From: Aestuariibaculum suncheonense
Lineage (GTDB): Bacteria; Bacteroidota; Bacteroidia; Flavobacteriales; Flavobacteriaceae
DNA: 64,000 nt
Assembly: GCF_014596935.1 (NCBI RefSeq)
Contig: NZ_JACVXC010000002.1
Coordinates: 315,459-379,458 of the forward strand
Direction: 5' to 3'
Position numbers and translations under genes: made by a program. Positions 61,905-64,000 of this stretch are shown piece after piece; the stretch's first letter is position 1; each line of letters begins with the position of its first letter. The notes beneath the pieces are model-generated. The model was not told the origin of the DNA. It ran no database searches and worked only from the letters and a program-made list of their open reading frames with translations.

Positions 61905-62828
61905 ATGAAAAGTATTTTAGTTTTATTATTGATTATTGGGTCGGTGTCATTCGCTACTGCTCAAGAAACGTTTGATATGTTAACAATAGCTGGACATTTT
62001 GCTACACCACAACCTTTTGAAGCCGAATCTACTTATACCGGAAAAACAACAGAAAGAGGAACTATGGTTAATTTGAATGTTCCAATTGTATTGAACGAAA
62101 AACAAACTTGGTATAATAGTGTCAACTATATGCAGTGGAATGTCAATAATGATATTGAGATGGCTAATGATATAGCTAACCCAATCAATGTATATGGACT
62201 TATTTTAAGATCAGGATTGATCCAGAAACTTTCAAACGGCAATTCTATTCAATTAGTTTTTATTCCCAGGCTAATGACTGATTTCAAAAATATAAATAAT
62301 AAACACTTCCAATTTGGAGGCACATTTATTTATGAAAAAATATATCACCAGAGATTGAAAATCGGCTATGGAGTATTGTATAACCAAGAAGTATTTGGCG
62401 CTAATGTTACTCCTTTGTTGAACCTGGAGTGGAAAATTTCTGATAGATGGTCTATGTCAGGATTACTTCCAATTTCCTCTAAAATTAAATACAAAGTAAA
62501 CAAAAATTTAAACCTGGGAATACATCATTTCGGATTGGTAACTTCATATCGTTTAGGAGAAGAAGCTTATCAGAATGACTATATAGAAAGAAGAAGCATT
62601 GATTTAGGTTTTTTTGTCAGGTATAAAATTGTAGGTGGAATTCATGTGGAAGGTAGATATGGGTATTCTTTAGGAAGAAGTTACAAACAATATAATCAAG
62701 ATGATAAAATTGATTTAGCATTACCACTTGTAACAATTGGTGATGATAGAACTCAGCTAAATGAAAACTCTAATTTTAATAATGGAGCATATGCGAATGT
62801 AAGATTAGTCTATGCAATTAAATTATAA
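61905..62828 (+). CDS. Outer-membrane beta-barrel-like protein (DUF6268-like; cassette 7)
   Basis: 307 residues from ATG 61905. The signal peptide SILVLLLIIGSVSFATAQ is cut near residue 20. The upstream in-frame ATG at 61845 would add 20 polar residues before the signal and is unlikely. The mature part has many alternating hydrophobic strands with aromatic ends (VNLNVPIVLNEKQTWYNSVN, QFGGTFIYEKIYHQRLKIGY, INVYGLILRSGLIQKL), ending in a hydrophobic strand (YANVRLVYAIKL) that suits BAM-dependent insertion. The DUF6268 label is tentative. The function is unknown. Confidence 0.75.
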   Translation: MKSILVLLLIIGSVSFATAQETFDMLTIAGHFATPQPFEAESTYTGKTTERGTMVNLNVPIVLNEKQTWYNSVNYMQWNVNNDIEMANDIANPINVYGLILRSGLIQKLSNGNSIQLVFIPRLMTDFKNINNKHFQFGGTFIYEKIYHQRLKIGYGVLYNQEVFGANVTPLLNLEWKISDRWSMSGLLPISSKIKYKVNKNLNLGIHHFGLVTSYRLGEEAYQNDYIERRSIDLGFFVRYKIVGGIHVEGRYGYSLGRSYKQYNQDDKIDLALPLVTIGDDRTQLNENSNFNNGAYANVRLVYAIKL

Positions 62829-62879
62829 AATGATTGATCAAATTATAAAATATATTATTTGAAATAAAAATGCACTAAA

Positions 62880-63014
62880 ACCCAACATCAGCTATAGCTC
62901 ATGGCTAGGTTCTTACTTCAAAAACAATAAATTCATAAACACAATCTGGCCTTCCTTCCCTGTCGAAACCAGCATTAAAACCGCCCGGCACAAGCCATAG
63001 CCTAACCGTTATTT
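62880..63014 (+). repeat. attC-like site G
   Basis: ACCCAAC (62880-62886) is the reverse complement of the cassette 7 start (GTTGGGT at 61811), matching 9 bases when extended. Arms GCTATAGCTCATG (62891-62903) and CACAAGCCATAGCC (62989-63002) pair with a few mismatches. It ends TAACC-GTTATTT (63008-63014). About 135 bases. No site with the complementary AAATAAC follows, so this may be the right end of the array. Confidence 0.75.
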
Positions 63015-63159
63015 AATATATGATTTTTTTTAAACCATCATATTGCTATTTGGTTTCACAACCAAAACACCAATAGAGAACATAGAAATAATTAGTGAAT
63101 GGACTGTTAAAAGAGCTTCCATAACATCTAAAGTAGATTAGCAAACAGAACAGTTAAAA
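63015..63159. other. Spacer after the last attC-like site
   Basis: About 145 AT-rich bases between the last core and the next gene. I see no reading frame or structure. It holds the leader of the gene at 63160. Confidence 0.4.
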
Positions 63160-63477
63160 ATGCTCAATCTTATAAAAGAAAGGTTTGAAAGTGCTAAATT
63201 CAAATTTAATGAAAATGGCATATTTAGATTGTCTTTTAAAGATGATATACCTCCTTTTTTAGAAGAATTGAAGTTTCTTGATAATAAAAAATGGATTCAA
63301 GAAAGTGTTAATACTGTTTCTATAGGGGAGAATAATGATTATTCGCTTATGATGATCGAAATAATTAAAAAGAACGATAAAATATATTTTTCTTTGCGAG
63401 AAACACCACTGCTTATAGAGGTTGAAAAAAAATGTTTAAAAAGTATTAAAAATCATCTACTAATTCCTCATAATTAA
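63160..63477 (+). CDS. Hypothetical protein, 105 aa
   Basis: It begins MLNLIKERFESAKFKFNE. It is a charged alpha/beta protein with no motif I recognise. It lies right of the last attC-like core and overlaps the end of the SRAP-family gene by 32 bases tail to tail. It could be the cargo of a final cassette with a lost attC, or flanking chromosome. Confidence 0.6.
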   Translation: MLNLIKERFESAKFKFNENGIFRLSFKDDIPPFLEELKFLDNKKWIQESVNTVSIGENNDYSLMMIEIIKKNDKIYFSLRETPLLIEVEKKCLKSIKNHLLIPHN

Positions 63478-64000
63478 TTTTTTCCAAAATAGTTTCAATA
63501 TCACTATCAATCTTAGGGCTAAACAAATCTTTACTTACGGTATAGGCATCTAATCGTTCTTCAGGAAAATTGAAATTAACTAATTCCTTTACATCCTCTT
63601 CATTAAGGCTTTCAGAAAACCAATGATCAATATTTTCAGAACTTAGAATAACAGGTTGCCGTTTTTTCAAATTGTGTATCTTCTCAAATAAAGGGCTGGC
63701 CTTTTTGGTTAAGATACTAAAGGTGATATAAGTGCCAATAACAGTATATATACCGGCTAAAGCCAAGCCTTTATCAGTCTTTTCTTTTATGTAGAAAGGG
63801 TATTTTTTCTTATTGTGTTCGTGAGGCTCAAAAAAGCCATCTACAGGGATAACACATCGCCTGGTCATGACGGATTCCCGATACATGAAATGACTAAACA
63901 GCTTTTCGGATTGCGCATTCAAACCTGAACCATATTTTACAGCTTCCTTATAATAAGGTTTAATGTCCTCTGGGCTTTTATAATTGGGAACTATACCCCA
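63446..64000 (-). CDS. SRAP-family protein (HMCES/YedK type), partial
   Basis: The minus-strand frame is open through the right edge (first visible codon Trp at 64000, WGIVPN), so the N-terminus with the catalytic Cys2 lies outside. Visible SRAP features are LNAQSEKLF (the NARSE-like motif), RRCVIPVDGFFEPH, GLALAGIYTV and the RQPVILSS region. These proteins attach covalently to abasic sites in single-stranded DNA. The typical downstream HxRMP motif is not clearly present, and the C-terminus is divergent. Start codons inside the window are not the true start. Confidence 0.85.
   Translation of the reverse strand, partial: WGIVPNYKSPEDIKPYYKEAVKYGSGLNAQSEKLFSHFMYRESVMTRRCVIPVDGFFEPHEHNKKKYPFYIKEKTDKGLALAGIYTVIGTYITFSILTKKASPLFEKIHNLKKRQPVILSSENIDHWFSESLNEEDVKELVNFNFPEERLDAYTVSKDLFSPKIDSDIETILEKINYEELVDDF

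Noticed and set aside
54867..63014. Reading the repeated hairpins as a CRISPR array
   Set aside because: The elements are separated by 0.6-2.5 kb of genes, differ in sequence and share only short cores; there are no uniform repeats or spacers and no cas genes.
54867..63014. Reading the hairpins as REP/ERIC-type dispersed repeats or ordinary terminators
   Set aside because: Their closing cores match the start of the cassette they end, different for each cassette, and they stop at a GTT core preceding the next gene. Random repeats or terminators would not show this pairing, although inner parts may also terminate transcription.

Overview
The window looks like chromosome of a Flavobacteriaceae member (Bacteroidota), probably marine. 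The evidence is AT-rich DNA, promoters of the Bacteroidota type (TTG, about 19 bases, TAnnTTTG), few Shine-Dalgarno sites, and lineage-typical proteins (a hybrid two-component regulator, an Hc1-like histone, DUF4290, fused CcsBA, a START-like protein, bacillithiol BshB1). The taxonomic call is inference; no 16S rRNA lies in the window.

Layout. 1-15.2 kb is core chromosome: a hybrid sensor cut by the left edge, Hc1-like protein, tRNA-His, bshB1, an SLC13-type permease, ATP-dependent PEP carboxykinase, a RuBisCO-like protein (form IV) divergent from a HAD phosphatase, a DM13 lipoprotein, mscL, fused ccsBA and a truncated hemoglobin. 15.2-20 kb is a rightward run (DUF2520, KdsC-like phosphatase, UbiA prenyltransferase, Maf, MscS, CorA). 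20.1-26.3 kb holds a secreted PIG-L-like deacetylase, a 36-residue membrane peptide, a sodium:solute symporter, a Gfo/Idh/MocA oxidoreductase and a DsbA-family protein.

27.4-40.5 kb is a photoreactivation and stress island of 17 genes. It encodes four different photolyase/cryptochrome proteins (Cry-DASH, an iron-sulfur FeS-BCP type, a divergent photolyase, a class I CPD-like photolyase), DUF2256, a TIGR03643-type protein, a TetR-like regulator, an ABC1/UbiB kinase, flavin reductase, SDR enzymes, glutathione peroxidase, TspO and an SRPBCC protein. Its two transcription units begin with promoters that share a long, identically spaced motif, which suggests co-regulation. 40.5-50.7 kb is housekeeping (fhs, murA, DUF4290, recQ, fmt, HU, yqgE, an aminotransferase IV).

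50.8-63 kb is accessory DNA. A tRNA-Met with an unusual T-loop is followed by a tyrosine recombinase, two unknown genes, and an integron-like array of gene cassettes. Each intact cassette starts with a GTT-containing core and ends with the reverse complement of its own first 9-10 bases, followed by a long imperfect hairpin ending at the next GTT core. Cargo includes an ADP-ribosyltransferase-like/Abi_C pair (possible defence), a PLP decarboxylase, an arylsulfatase lipoprotein, a multi-pass membrane protein, a frameshifted exported protein and an outer-membrane protein. Remnants of two insertion sequences interrupt the array. I regard this array, linked to a non-classical tyrosine recombinase and with cores looser than the classical GTTRRRY, as the most novel feature. 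A SRAP-family gene (HMCES/YedK-like) runs off the right edge.
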